The notes under the pieces were generated by a model. It ran no database searches and had not been told where the DNA came from. It saw only the letters and a list, made by a program, of their open reading frames with translations. From an uncultured Lachnospiraceae bacterium (GTDB taxonomy: Bacteria; Bacillota; Clostridia; Lachnospirales; Lachnospiraceae): a stretch of 64,000 bases of DNA. Each line of letters begins with the position of its first letter. Position 1 is the first letter of the stretch. The translations under genes and the position numbers were made by a program. The stretch covers positions 189,259-253,258 of the forward strand of contig CAKRTC010000001.1 of assembly GCA_934402055.1 (NCBI GenBank). The letters run 5' to 3'. Below are positions 51,781 to 61,262 of the stretch, piece by piece.

Positions 51781-53406
51781 TTAGGTTCTCTGATAAACGA
51801 TCTCACCGTCAATAAGAGTGTAGTTGACCTTGACATCTCTTATCTGCTCTTTCGGGTAAGTAAGTATATCATGATTGAGTATAACCACATCGGCGAGCTT
51901 ACCGGTCTCAAGGCTTCCCTTCAGATTCTCCTCAAAGCTGCTGTATGCACCGTTATATGTAAATGCTCTTACAGCCTGCAAAACATTTATCCTCTGAGAG
52001 ATGCCGACTTCTTCGCCGTTCTTCTGATCCAGTCTGTTCAATGCTCCGTAGAGACTATTCATAGGATCCGGATAAGTTATAGGCGAATCTGAGCCTATGG
52101 CACTTATTATGCCGTTATCGAAATAATCCTTAAAAGCAAACATATGCTCTGTTCTCGAGCCGTAATATCTGTTGTAATCTGTACCGTTAAGAGCTATAAA
52201 GGACGGATTGCTTATAGGAACTATACCGAGTCTCTTGATGCGCTCAATGAGCTCCGGATTTGTAATACCGCAGTGCTCGATACGATGACGATGATTCGCA
52301 GAAGGAGCTGCCTTAAGAGCCTTTTCAATAGCCTTTGTCATCATATCAACAGCCTGGTCTCCTACGGCATGAGCAGTCACCTGGAAGCCTGCAAGATGTG
52401 CACGGAGCACCATCTCATCTGTTTCTTCCTGAGTCCATACCTGTATGCCGTGATTCGACGGATCATGTGTATATCCGTCGATAACCGATGCCGAAGGACC
52501 GCTTGAGCTTCCGTCAAGCATTATCTTGACAGGACCTATACGGAAATGTTCATTACCGCAGCCTGAATGTATGCCGGTGTGGATAAATGAATTTATATAA
52601 TTTATCCCCGACTGTTTGCCGAACATATCAAAGATCATCATATTGACTCTGGTCTTGACCGCCCCGCTAAGACATGCATCCTGTAATGCACGGGTAGACA
52701 TGCTGCCATAGGCTCCTGCATCATGAGCCGAGGTGATACCGAGTGAGGCAAGTATCCTGTCTGCATTTACATATCCGTCGATAAGCTCCTGAGAAGAAAA
52801 CTCTACCTTTGTCGAGGTATCCATATGAGCGGTTTCCTTGAGCAATCCGTGGAGTTCCCCATTTTCGTTAAGTACTACTTCATCAGGGGCATAGCATCCG
52901 GAGTTCTCTATATCGGCGATCTTAAGAGCATGGCTGTTATATACTCCCATATGGGCACAGCAGCGTGTAAGCTGAACAGGGTTATTCGGTGCAGCTTCAT
53001 CAAGCTCTTCCTTTGTAGGATGACGCTTTTCCAATAACTTGTTGTGATCGTATCCGTTAAGACGTATCCATTCTCCGGGCTTTCTCTTGGCTGCTTCTTT
53101 ACGTATTATGTCCTGAATATCTATGATGCTTTGTACCCTTGGATATGCTACGTTAATCACTCCGTTGTCAAGCAAGCCGAACATACCGAGATGGATGTGA
53201 GCATCGATAAATCCCGGAACGACGCTGTTGCCTTCCGCATCTATGATCAGTGTATGCTCGTCGGCAAGACTGCATACTTCGTCATTACTGCCTACGTGCA
53301 TGATCCTGTTGTCACATATAGCAACAGCTTCGGCAATATCGTCATTTTTATTTACTGTAAGTACTACACCGTTTTTTATAATGATGTCGGCATATAATTT
53401 TGTCAT
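51781..53406 (-). CDS. YtcJ-like metal-dependent amidohydrolase (amidohydrolase family 3)
   Basis: The 541-residue protein has the N-terminal beta-sandwich (ADIIIKNGVVLTV), the metal-binding VPGFIDAHIHLG (near residue 70), a long internal region, HRIEHCG and AIGSDSPITYPDPM, which carries the distal Asp. Family 3 members hydrolyse exocyclic amide or imine bonds, but substrates are mostly unknown. There is no signal peptide, so it acts in the cytoplasm. The start at 53406 follows GGGAGG on the minus strand. It is divergent from a regulator and two membrane proteins that may import its substrate (inference). Confidence 0.88.
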   Translation of the reverse strand: MTKLYADIIIKNGVVLTVNKNDDIAEAVAICDNRIMHVGSNDEVCSLADEHTLIIDAEGNSVVPGFIDAHIHLGMFGLLDNGVINVAYPRVQSIIDIQDIIRKEAAKRKPGEWIRLNGYDHNKLLEKRHPTKEELDEAAPNNPVQLTRCCAHMGVYNSHALKIADIENSGCYAPDEVVLNENGELHGLLKETAHMDTSTKVEFSSQELIDGYVNADRILASLGITSAHDAGAYGSMSTRALQDACLSGAVKTRVNMMIFDMFGKQSGINYINSFIHTGIHSGCGNEHFRIGPVKIMLDGSSSGPSASVIDGYTHDPSNHGIQVWTQEETDEMVLRAHLAGFQVTAHAVGDQAVDMMTKAIEKALKAAPSANHRHRIEHCGITNPELIERIKRLGIVPISNPSFIALNGTDYNRYYGSRTEHMFAFKDYFDNGIISAIGSDSPITYPDPMNSLYGALNRLDQKNGEEVGISQRINVLQAVRAFTYNGAYSSFEENLKGSLETGKLADVVILNHDILTYPKEQIRDVKVNYTLIDGEIVYQRT

Positions 53407-53569
53407 GATGCAACCTCCCTGCAAATATTGGACAATTATCGAGCGTGTGATAAAATTATTTTTGTTGTAAAAATGTTACAAAAAACGGAAAATTTTGGAA
53501 ATACTTTTGTGCTAAACGGCAATATACGGTCAATTGACAAAAATTGACAGGAAAATGAGGTGACAAATA
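53407..53569. promoter_or_regulatory. Divergent promoter region with operator-like repeats
   Basis: Between the amidohydrolase and regulator genes lie the inverted repeat TTGTAA-AAATG-TTACAA (about 53463-53479) and two TTGACA hexamers in direct repeat (TTGACAAAAATTGACAGG, about 53534-53551), the second of which precedes the regulator start by about 25 bases. They could be -35 elements or sites for the HTH regulator. Confidence 0.45.
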
Positions 53570-55048
53570 GTGTCTGTGATGAATCATAAAAGCCTTGTCC
53601 GGATCATGAATCTTCTTGATATAGCTTCGGTCGACTTAGCCCGTGAGCTCTTTGTGAGTCCGAGTCATATCAGCCGCTGGAAAAACGGCTCAAGGGAACT
53701 CAAGGAATCAAGCAAAAATTATCTCGATCTTGAGAAATATATACTATCGGTCAACAGTATGCATGCAGACAGGAGACTTGAACAGTTTCTGATATCCGAA
53801 CAAGAGGGACGTGAGTTGTCCGAGGAGGAGGAGAAAGCGCTGCTTAAGCAAAAGTTAAGACGCTTTATGACAGACGAGTCACAGGCTGAGAGTATGCTGC
53901 AAAGGAGAGAAGAGGCCTCAAACTTTCGTGTGCTTGTAGGGCTTGATGAGAGGATAGAGGCGCTTAAGAGTTTCTTTGAATATGTCATGACACTCAATCC
54001 CAAGCCTGATCTCTATATCAAAGAGGTTTTGTATGCATCATGGTGTCCGAGACAGATAGACTGGTTTTCATTATGTCATGAGTATGCTCTGAAATATATG
54101 AATGCCGGAGGTGTAATATACTATTTTTCAAACCTTAACAATATTGACAGAACCACATTTTACGGGATATGGGAATTTACGAGACATAAGAACCTGTATC
54201 CGGGCTATTCGGCAAATATGGCAGAGGAGTCTCCGGCATGTGCATTTTATCTTGCGGAAGGTGTACGCTCCGTTACCTTTTATGCGCCTGAGGACAATCC
54301 GAAAAACTATATAACAGCTGTTTGTTCCGACAAGCTTATGCTTTCGGCTGAGGAGAATTATCTTAAGAACCTCTATGAACAGAGACAGCATCAGATATTC
54401 ATCAATACCATGGAAAACCAGATGCTCATGCTCGGAATCATAAGGCTGCATCAAAAGAAGCATCCGCCGCTTTTATTTGCAGGTGATGTACCCGGATTTT
54501 TCCTTATGAGCAGCAAGACACTTAAGAATGTTCTTAAGGAAAATGATGTATCTGCCGAGGCTTTGAACTATAGTATGAAGCTGCAGGAGCTGCTCATGGA
54601 TCAGGTCAGAGACAGAGCAATACCAAAGACATTTTTCTATTATCTTGAGGATCTCAGAGCCTTTGCGGGAGAGGAAGATATCCCGGATATAGCTTTGACA
54701 GCTATAGTCGGCAAAGCTATATATCTTACAAGAGCCGTGCGGGAGGAGATGCTGAAGGCACTCAAGGAATGTTGCTTGGATACTGCCAATACGGTAAGGA
54801 TAGTATCCAAAGAAGATAAGTCTGTATATGATGCACTCGGCGATACCGTGACACTCTGGGTAAAGCGGGGTGACTGGTATATTATCTTTTACCCCGACAG
54901 AGAGGGGCAGACTGATGAAAGACTTATAACAGATTCACTGGCATGTACATTGCGCTATGATCTTTATTATTCGACTCTGCTCAACATAAAATATGATCCG
55001 CATGAGGTCGAAGAAAAACTGGAAGGAATTATGAGACAAGCTACGTGA
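53570..55048 (+). CDS. HTH transcriptional regulator with unrecognised effector region
   Basis: The first 55 residues form a Cro/C1-like helix-turn-helix (VDLARELFVSPSHISRWKNGSRELK). The remaining 430 residues match no family I can name; they are mixed helical/sheet, rich in aromatic residues and without membrane segments. The GTG at 53570 lies 7 bases after GAGGTG. A GTG and an ATG just downstream are alternatives. Its place between the divergent amidohydrolase and the two-gene membrane unit suggests it controls both (inference). Confidence 0.65.
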   Translation: MSVMNHKSLVRIMNLLDIASVDLARELFVSPSHISRWKNGSRELKESSKNYLDLEKYILSVNSMHADRRLEQFLISEQEGRELSEEEEKALLKQKLRRFMTDESQAESMLQRREEASNFRVLVGLDERIEALKSFFEYVMTLNPKPDLYIKEVLYASWCPRQIDWFSLCHEYALKYMNAGGVIYYFSNLNNIDRTTFYGIWEFTRHKNLYPGYSANMAEESPACAFYLAEGVRSVTFYAPEDNPKNYITAVCSDKLMLSAEENYLKNLYEQRQHQIFINTMENQMLMLGIIRLHQKKHPPLLFAGDVPGFFLMSSKTLKNVLKENDVSAEALNYSMKLQELLMDQVRDRAIPKTFFYYLEDLRAFAGEEDIPDIALTAIVGKAIYLTRAVREEMLKALKECCLDTANTVRIVSKEDKSVYDALGDTVTLWVKRGDWYIIFYPDREGQTDERLITDSLACTLRYDLYYSTLLNIKYDPHEVEEKLEGIMRQAT

Positions 55049-55214
55049 CGGAGATTCAATCAAATATCAGACACGACCGCAGGGCTTTTGTCCTGTGGTT
55101 TGTTAATTTAGGAAAAATGATTTTTTATGCGGGGAAGTGTGGATAATTTGTATGCAAATATTACAGAAAAAAATAGAATTTAATAGTTGATTTGGACGAA
55201 AATGACAATAGCTG

Positions 55215-55228
55215 ATGCAAAAATGCAC
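55215..55228 (+). promoter_or_regulatory. ATGCA-N4-TGCA box upstream of the DUF5058 gene
   Basis: ATGCAAAAATGCAC matches the box upstream of the pyrimidine operon at 13 of 14 bases. No -24/-12 promoter was found nearby. The rest of the 277-base gap is AT-rich, including a run of A at 55241-55252. Confidence 0.4.
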
Positions 55229-55325
55229 AAAACCATATTGCAAAAAAAAAAATATTTGGTAATATCAACGGAACAGACGAGATTGTCTGAAAGGTTAATC
55301 TCTAAAGTAAAGGGGGAAATGGCAT

Positions 55326-56048
55326 ATGGATTTCATGACAAATAAGGAATATTTAACCGTCGCCAACTCTTGGCCGATGTGGTTATGCGTTATTCCTGTA
55401 GTTATCATCGAGATGGTACAGGCGGCTGTCTTTATCAGAGACGCAATGAATGCGGGACATTTAGTCGGCCTGAGCAAGCAGGATTGTAAGGAGGCTATGC
55501 GTGCAGGTGCGATCTGTACGATCGGCCCCGGTATCTCAATGTTTACCGTAATGGTTGCCTTCATGAGCATGGTCGGAGGACCGTTTGCATGGCTCAGACT
55601 GTCTATCATCGGAACCATCACGACCGAGACTCTCGGTGCTACGGCAGGTGCGACAGCCATGGGAGTGGATCTTGCCGGACCGGACTACGGAATATTGGCA
55701 TTTACATGTTCGGTTTGGGTAATCACACTTAATACCTGGGGATTCTTCATAGTTAACCTCTTGTTTGCACACAAGATGGAATCTGTTAAGGTTATTATGG
55801 AGAAGCATGACATGCGTATGTTCAATATCATCGGCGGATGCCTGATGATAGGCTGTATCGCAATGTTCCTTGCTCAGCAGTGCACCAACGTTGCCAAGAT
55901 ATCAGGTGCTATCGGAGGCTTCCTCTCAATGACACTGCTCATGTTCCTGACCAGAAAACATCCGAGACTGTCCGAGTACAATCTTGGTATAGCACTTATT
56001 GTCGGCATACTTATCGCGCAGACAGTATTTGTATATGTTATGAAATAA
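55326..56048 (+). CDS. DUF5058-family membrane protein
   Basis: The 240-residue protein has six to seven membrane segments. It resembles the DUF5058 family, recognised from the opening YLTVANSWPMW and the AMRAGAICTIGPGISMF segment with Gly/Pro-rich membrane turns. The family has no established function as far as I know. The ribosome site is AAAGGGGG. A second gene of the same length starts 16 bases after its stop. With an amidohydrolase nearby, a transporter role is the best guess. Confidence 0.7.
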   Translation: MDFMTNKEYLTVANSWPMWLCVIPVVIIEMVQAAVFIRDAMNAGHLVGLSKQDCKEAMRAGAICTIGPGISMFTVMVAFMSMVGGPFAWLRLSIIGTITTETLGATAGATAMGVDLAGPDYGILAFTCSVWVITLNTWGFFIVNLLFAHKMESVKVIMEKHDMRMFNIIGGCLMIGCIAMFLAQQCTNVAKISGAIGGFLSMTLLMFLTRKHPRLSEYNLGIALIVGILIAQTVFVYVMK

Positions 56049-56064
56049 TAAGGGGAGAATCGCT

Positions 56065-56787
56065 ATGAATGATATAGATAAGAGGTTTCACGACGAATAT
56101 ACGGTAAAAATGATTCGAAACGGCCGCCTTACCACACTTATTGCGGCATTGCTCACCTTTGTTCCGGCATTATACCTTTGGCTTGGGCTCGGATATAAAG
56201 CTGATTGGGAGTACATCCTTTCCGGATGGGGAATCATGGTTTCATCATATTTCTTCATCTACATTTTCGAGCCGCTCGGTTTCTATCCTTCGATGGGACT
56301 CTCGGGTATATATGTAGGTTATCTTGCAGGTAATATTCCTTCGGTAAGACTTCCTGCCATGCTTGCTGCAAGAGCAGCTACAGGCGCCGAGGCAGGCACT
56401 CACAGGGGAGAGCTTGTAGGTGTTATCGCTATCGGAGTATCGGTATTTGTAAACGTTGCATTCGTAACACTTGCGGCAATAGCGGGAAATGTTATCCTCA
56501 GCGTACTTCCGCAGTTCGTGATCGATGCTTTCAACTATGTGCTTCCGGCAATTCTCGGTGCGGTACTTGCTCAGTATTTCCAGAAGAACAGAGTCTTCGT
56601 TCCGCTGATCTTTGTAATATGCCTTGGCATATGCAGAGCACCGTTCCTTCCGAGCATCTCACGCTTCCCGCTTGCGATCATCATCAGTATTCTCTTAGGC
56701 GTTGTATCGTTTATGAGAGTTAAGGCAAAGGATCCGCTTCCGGCAGAGCCTACACCTGTAGATATAGATGAAGCAGATTTGGAGTAA
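56065..56787 (+). CDS. Membrane protein, partner of the DUF5058 gene
   Basis: The 240-residue protein has about seven hydrophobic segments. Internal features are GIYVGYLAGNIPSVRLPAMLAARAATG, which lies in a loop between segments, and PAILGAVLAQYFQKNR. I do not recognise the family. The tail is acidic and cytosolic. Equal length and tight spacing with the preceding gene suggest the two proteins form one membrane complex. The ribosome site is AGGGGAG. Confidence 0.65.
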   Translation: MNDIDKRFHDEYTVKMIRNGRLTTLIAALLTFVPALYLWLGLGYKADWEYILSGWGIMVSSYFFIYIFEPLGFYPSMGLSGIYVGYLAGNIPSVRLPAMLAARAATGAEAGTHRGELVGVIAIGVSVFVNVAFVTLAAIAGNVILSVLPQFVIDAFNYVLPAILGAVLAQYFQKNRVFVPLIFVICLGICRAPFLPSISRFPLAIIISILLGVVSFMRVKAKDPLPAEPTPVDIDEADLE

Positions 56788-56814
56788 AAACAGTAGTTTA
56801 TTAATTGATAACTT

Positions 56815-56846
56815 AAGGGCCTGCTGAATAACGGCAGGCTCTTTTG
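56815..56846 (+). terminator. Terminator after the DUF5058 pair
   Basis: AGGGCCTGC and GCAGGCTCT pair around an 8-9-base loop, followed by TTTTG. Confidence 0.85.
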
Positions 56847-56917
56847 TAAAATCTGAGGCGACTGCCTGCAAAGAAGTATTTAGAAACATATATAATTTTA
56901 GAGTAAGTTTAATTAAT

Positions 56918-58228
56918 ATGAAAAAAACATGTATCAGAAACTTTTCATTTTTGCCGTCGGATTATGATTGTATGCTTGACTATCTCAACGGGATGCTGAA
57001 AGAGGGATGGCGTCTCAAATGGGTAAAGGCAGGATTTGCGGGATTCGAACAGACGGATCCCGGTGAACACATAGTTTATGTAATAGAACCGTATGCAAAC
57101 ACAAGTCTTATATCATTGAGGAGATTGTCACGTACATGGCTTAATTTCTATACAGGCAATGAATGGTACTTTGCAGGCAAGACCCGAGGAAATTATATTT
57201 ATTTTACACGTAATGAACATCCGAAGCCTCCGAGCAGTACAAGCAGTCTCGCTAAGAATGATTCAAAGGAACGTGTAATTACAACGGAAATCAAGAGAAA
57301 TGCATTGATACTTGCAGCTATCGGTTTCCTGGTTTATAAACTGATAAGCTCCAAGGCCTTCATGTACGCCTTTGTGCTTACCGAATTTTATCAGTATGCA
57401 GCAATAATACTATTGATAATTGTCTTGGCAGCTGTTGCAGCGATTTTGCTGTATTCACTTGAGACAGTAAGGCTTCAGAATAAAAGCTTCATTGCCGATG
57501 CCAAGACAGGATTAAGTTTCGGACGCTTGTATCATGTAAGAAATTCCACCCTGATCTTGCTGATAGCTGTATTCTTTATAATGGCGAACAGATCTGAGCC
57601 TAAGATAATATTCTATCTTTTACTGCCTGTTGCGGCGCTCATAATAGGAGGCCTTGGCATAAGCGGTATAGTACATAAGAACAGTGAGGATGAAAATCCG
57701 GGCAAGAAAGTAATGCCTATGGCATACGGTGTCGGAGCATTAACGCTTGGTTTATTGCTTTTTTCACTTATGAATATTCAGAATCTGCAGAAGGCGCAGG
57801 CAGAGATAAATACAGCGAAAGTGCTCACGGAAGCGCAGTCCGAGGCACATATCGTATATACCGAGGTATTTGACGGCACCTTCACGCCGCGTGCAAAGAA
57901 GAACAGCTCATATATGGGCGTGAATTATCTGTATGAGGAAGCAGACGAAGCAAGAGAGCATATAGTATTTACCAATTACTCGGCAATGAAGTCGAGATTT
58001 GCGGCAGACAGGATATTCGATTATCTGTATACTCAGGCTGAAAATGATTATGATGGAACATTTAAAGTAATAGAAACATCTGGTAATATTGAAGGCTATG
58101 TGATGGAGACACATAATGCATATCTGCTCAGAAAGGGCAATACTGTCGTGCTCACTACGATTAACGGTGATGCCGATAGTACAAGTGTAAATGCTGCGAT
58201 TGAAGAACTTATGCAGAACTTGTCTTAG
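56918..58228 (+). CDS. DUF2812 domain membrane protein
   Basis: The 436-residue protein opens with a DUF2812-like segment (residues 1-100; YLNGMLKEGWRLKWV is the typical core). Membrane segments follow near residues 130, 155, 210 and 270, then an extracytoplasmic C-terminal domain of about 150 residues. Function is unknown; DUF2812 genes often sit beside PadR-like regulators, but none is here. The ribosome site is weak (AGTAAG). It lies between two terminators with the kinase-like gene downstream. Confidence 0.65.
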   Translation: MKKTCIRNFSFLPSDYDCMLDYLNGMLKEGWRLKWVKAGFAGFEQTDPGEHIVYVIEPYANTSLISLRRLSRTWLNFYTGNEWYFAGKTRGNYIYFTRNEHPKPPSSTSSLAKNDSKERVITTEIKRNALILAAIGFLVYKLISSKAFMYAFVLTEFYQYAAIILLIIVLAAVAAILLYSLETVRLQNKSFIADAKTGLSFGRLYHVRNSTLILLIAVFFIMANRSEPKIIFYLLLPVAALIIGGLGISGIVHKNSEDENPGKKVMPMAYGVGALTLGLLLFSLMNIQNLQKAQAEINTAKVLTEAQSEAHIVYTEVFDGTFTPRAKKNSSYMGVNYLYEEADEAREHIVFTNYSAMKSRFAADRIFDYLYTQAENDYDGTFKVIETSGNIEGYVMETHNAYLLRKGNTVVLTTINGDADSTSVNAAIEELMQNLS

Positions 58229-58286
58229 AAGATGATAAATGGTAATATATAAATTAATTTTCGTTTTTTAAGGGAGCGACAGCAAT

Positions 58287-58883
58287 ATGAGAGTAATAAC
58301 ATTGAGCAGAGAGTACGGTGCAGGCGGACATTCCATAGGTAATAAGGTTGCGGATAAACTCGGCATTCCTTTTTACGACAAGGACATCATCAAAGCAGCA
58401 GTTAAGGCGACAGGCTTTGATCCGGATCTCGTAGAGGATGAGGGAGAGGAGATGTCCAGACTTGAGTCCTTTATGACCACACTCGGTAATCTGTCCAGTA
58501 ATTATTACAGCGACAGCCACGAGAAGCTTAGATTGATACAGGAAGCTGTAATCACAGATTTTGCCAAGAAAGGGCCGTGTGTTATACTCGGACGCTGTGC
58601 CGATAATGTATTGCTTAATGCAGGTATAGAGTGCTTCAATGTGTATATATATGCCGATGAGCTGCACAGAGCCAAGAGAGTTGCAGAGCTTATAGGTTCG
58701 GAGGATCCGGCACTTATCAAGCGTGCCATGCTCAAGAAAGATACAGCACGTCATAACTATTACAACCGTTTTACAGGCAAGAAGTGGGGATTTGCGGATA
58801 ACTATCATCTCTCACTTGATTCCGGCTTCTTAGGCTATGAGAAGTGTGCCGATATCATCGTTGACATTGCAAAGAATTCATAA
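58287..58883 (+). CDS. Cytidylate kinase-like P-loop protein
   Basis: The 198-residue protein belongs to the Cytidylate_kin2 family. ITLSREYGAGGHSIGNKVADKLG replaces the normal P-loop; DKDIIKAA and the C-terminal YHLSLDSGFLGYEKCADII are typical. The family phosphorylates an unknown nucleotide or other substrate. The start follows AAGGGAG, and a strong terminator follows. Confidence 0.82.
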   Translation: MRVITLSREYGAGGHSIGNKVADKLGIPFYDKDIIKAAVKATGFDPDLVEDEGEEMSRLESFMTTLGNLSSNYYSDSHEKLRLIQEAVITDFAKKGPCVILGRCADNVLLNAGIECFNVYIYADELHRAKRVAELIGSEDPALIKRAMLKKDTARHNYYNRFTGKKWGFADNYHLSLDSGFLGYEKCADIIVDIAKNS

Positions 58884-58900
58884 GATACATTATTTAAGAG

Positions 58901-58931
58901 ACCGCGGGGCTTTGAGCTCCGCGGTATTTTA
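58901..58931 (+). terminator. Terminator after the kinase-like gene
   Basis: ACCGCGGGGCT and AGCTCCGCGGT pair around a TTG loop, followed by ATTTT. Confidence 0.88.
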
Positions 58932-59039
58932 ATAATAGGAAATTGCGTCCTACTCTTATCGATAAAAAACGTTCTGTGGGATGTGTACTAGCATGAAGAA
59001 GAAAACTGTAGCAATCGATCGAACTCGACGTGGATTAAT

Positions 59040-60377
59040 TCAGCCTGATAAACTGCTATCGGAATCTGAACACAGAGGATTAAGCATGACCGAAGCATAG
59101 AATATGCCGTCATGCCATTCAAAGCGAGCTTCACCGTCATAAAGTCCGGCTATATACCGTATAGATTCGGTTCCTATACCCTTGCCGGTATGCTTGGTAG
59201 ATATCAGCTCATCGTCCTTCCATACAGGCATATTGCTGCAGCTGTTATCTACCGCTACAGTAAGATTTGATACTCCGTTTTGCATGATAAGGACACGAAT
59301 TACAGGATCAGAAGCCGGAGTTAAGGATGCTTGTTCTTTCTTACAGGCGTCAATGGCATTTTCAAGCAGATTACCTAAGAGTACACAGAATTCGGTATCG
59401 GGGATAAGGAGCTTATCAGGAAGCTTGATGCTGGTACTGAATTTAATGCCGAGTTTTTCGGCGTTATCGGCATAGAAGGAGAGCAGGGCATTGACAATGG
59501 AATTGCTGCTGTAGTTCCTATCCTTGGTTTCTGTGAGCTTGCTGTCATATTCATCTATGTATTGTCTGAGATCATCGAGATCACCGCGGCTTACCATATC
59601 ACGTATGACGGCACGGTGATGACGGAAATCATGGCGTGCACGTCTGCTTTCATCTATACGTGTCTGAAGCATTTTGTACTATTCTCGCTGCACCTTAAGC
59701 AGATTCTCCATCGTCTTGTTTCGTTCATTCGATATTATCTGCTCTTGCATATTTTTTATAAACATTATCATAAGATGACTTATCAGAAACATGCATATAA
59801 GCAGCAAGATACGTGACGAGAGTGCAAAGCTGTTTATTCTTCCGCTTCGGATGGTTCCGGTAAGCAGCAGTATCATAGTTGTTGCGGCAAAAGGCAGCAG
59901 CCAGGCGGTCTTCCAATATTCAGGTATTTGAACAGCCATCAAATCCCTAAGTATCATGCTTAAGAATCCGGACATCACAAAGATAGTTGCAAAAGTAAGC
60001 ATTAAGCTTAATATACCTGCCTGCCAGGAGAAGAAGTCAAAGCCTGTAATATTCTGACAAATGAAGAAGGTGGCGGCTCTTATGACAAGGAGATAATCTA
60101 TAACAAAAATGAAATGAAAGGCTATAATGCCTATATCGGCTGATATATTGTATAACATCAAAGCAAAAAATACAGGAACTGCCATATACTGTATCCATAC
60201 GCTTGGAAGACCTGAATTGGCCAGCAAAGCAAACAGACACAGGTATACAAACTCCCAAATCAACATTATTACTGTCGATAAGCGCGGTGAATGCCGCATA
60301 TGATCCTTCATCGGCAGATAGCCGAGTATAAAGAAGGGTAAGGTATTCAGCAATTCATTGATGATCAGTTCGCTCAT
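59040..60377 (-). pseudogene. GHKL sensor histidine kinase interrupted by an in-frame amber codon
   Basis: The 446-codon frame is continuous except for TAG at 59681-59679. The upstream part (232 codons) is a six-segment membrane sensor ending LLKVQRE. The downstream part (from Tyr-Lys-Met, 212 codons) has the phosphoacceptor region RARHDFRHH, the N-box (LLGNLLENAIDACKKE) and a G-box (GKGIGTESIR). The expected residue at the stop is Gln (CAG to TAG is one change). The parts could be made separately from the ATG at 59672, but it has no good ribosome site. It overlaps the response regulator stop (ATGA). Confidence 0.82.
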
Positions 60378-61165
60378 AGCTCATGCCCTTCTCTAAGTGC
60401 TTTGAATGAATAATCAAGATACTTTTCACGTACATCATTATACTTAAGTCGGCTTATAGGTATGCTGGCACCGCTTTTCATGACAAAACGGTCATTCAGC
60501 AGCTTATAAACATCTTCAAGATTAACAAGTACTCCCTTGATGCAGTCACAGAACCAATAATGCTGAAGCAGCAAAAGCGAGAAATCCCTTTGGCTCATAT
60601 TTATCTCAACGATGCTCTTATCCTGCATATGAACAAGTATCCTGCGGTTAATATATTCGGTATAGGAAATATCATGAAGGAACAATTTGTACTCAAGATC
60701 ATGTGAGGGAACAAGGACATATCTGTTTCGCTCCATGAGATTTACGTCGCAGCGGTCAAGTGCACGGAAGACCTGCTCACGGTTTACAGGTTTAAGCAGA
60801 TAATAATCGGCATTAACCTCATAGCTGTCTACGGCAAAATCAGGAGAAGTGGTAACGAATATGATGCTGCATTCGGAATCAAGTTTGCGTATATCATGCG
60901 CAGTATCCATGCCGCTCATACCCGTCATATATATGTCAAGAAATATAATGTTATAGACCGCCGGCTTAAAGTCGCGAAGGAAGTCCTCACCGCTTGCGAA
61001 GAGCTTTGCCTTACCACAGGAAATGCTGTGTACGGACATATAAGCTTCGACCGTTTCGGCAAGAAGCTCGGCGTCTCGTCTTATGTCATCTACAATTGCG
61101 ATATTCGTATGCCTGCCCTCCGTTTGCTTAAGATAATGCAGATACTCCGCCCACGCTTCAGTCAA
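60374..61165 (-). CDS. LytTR-type response regulator, start codon altered
   Basis: The receiver domain has Asp26/27, the phosphorylation Asp77 (IIFLDIY) and Lys in YYLLKPV. A LytTR DNA-binding domain fills residues 145-255. The longest frame begins with TTG at 61165 without a ribosome site. GGAGG at 61121-61117 instead sits 8 bases before ACG (61108-61106), exactly where family members start M-N-I-A-I-V-D-D. The ancestral ATG has probably become ACG, or ACG is used weakly. Its partner kinase is also damaged. Confidence 0.85.
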   Translation of the reverse strand: MTEAWAEYLHYLKQTEGRHTNIAIVDDIRRDAELLAETVEAYMSVHSISCGKAKLFASGEDFLRDFKPAVYNIIFLDIYMTGMSGMDTAHDIRKLDSECSIIFVTTSPDFAVDSYEVNADYYLLKPVNREQVFRALDRCDVNLMERNRYVLVPSHDLEYKLFLHDISYTEYINRRILVHMQDKSIVEINMSQRDFSLLLLQHYWFCDCIKGVLVNLEDVYKLLNDRFVMKSGASIPISRLKYNDVREKYLDYSFKALREGHEL

Positions 61166-61262
61166 AGCGGATAGGATATCTGAGCATTATTATAGCATTT
61201 TTGAGCTAAGCCAAATACAGCTAACAAATTATTTATATCATTGTTATCCTTACTTAATTTTG

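Noticed and set aside
51715..53397. Several plus-strand ORFs of 70-125 codons
   Set aside because: They are antisense shadows of the amidohydrolase, whose own frame has clear family motifs.
55141..55325. Sigma-54 promoter for the DUF5058 gene
   Set aside because: TTGG segments are present but none has GC at the -12 position with correct spacing.
58993..59094. 34-codon ORF MKKKTVAIDRTRRG...
   Set aside because: No ribosome site and it overlaps the 3' end of the kinase gene on the other strand.
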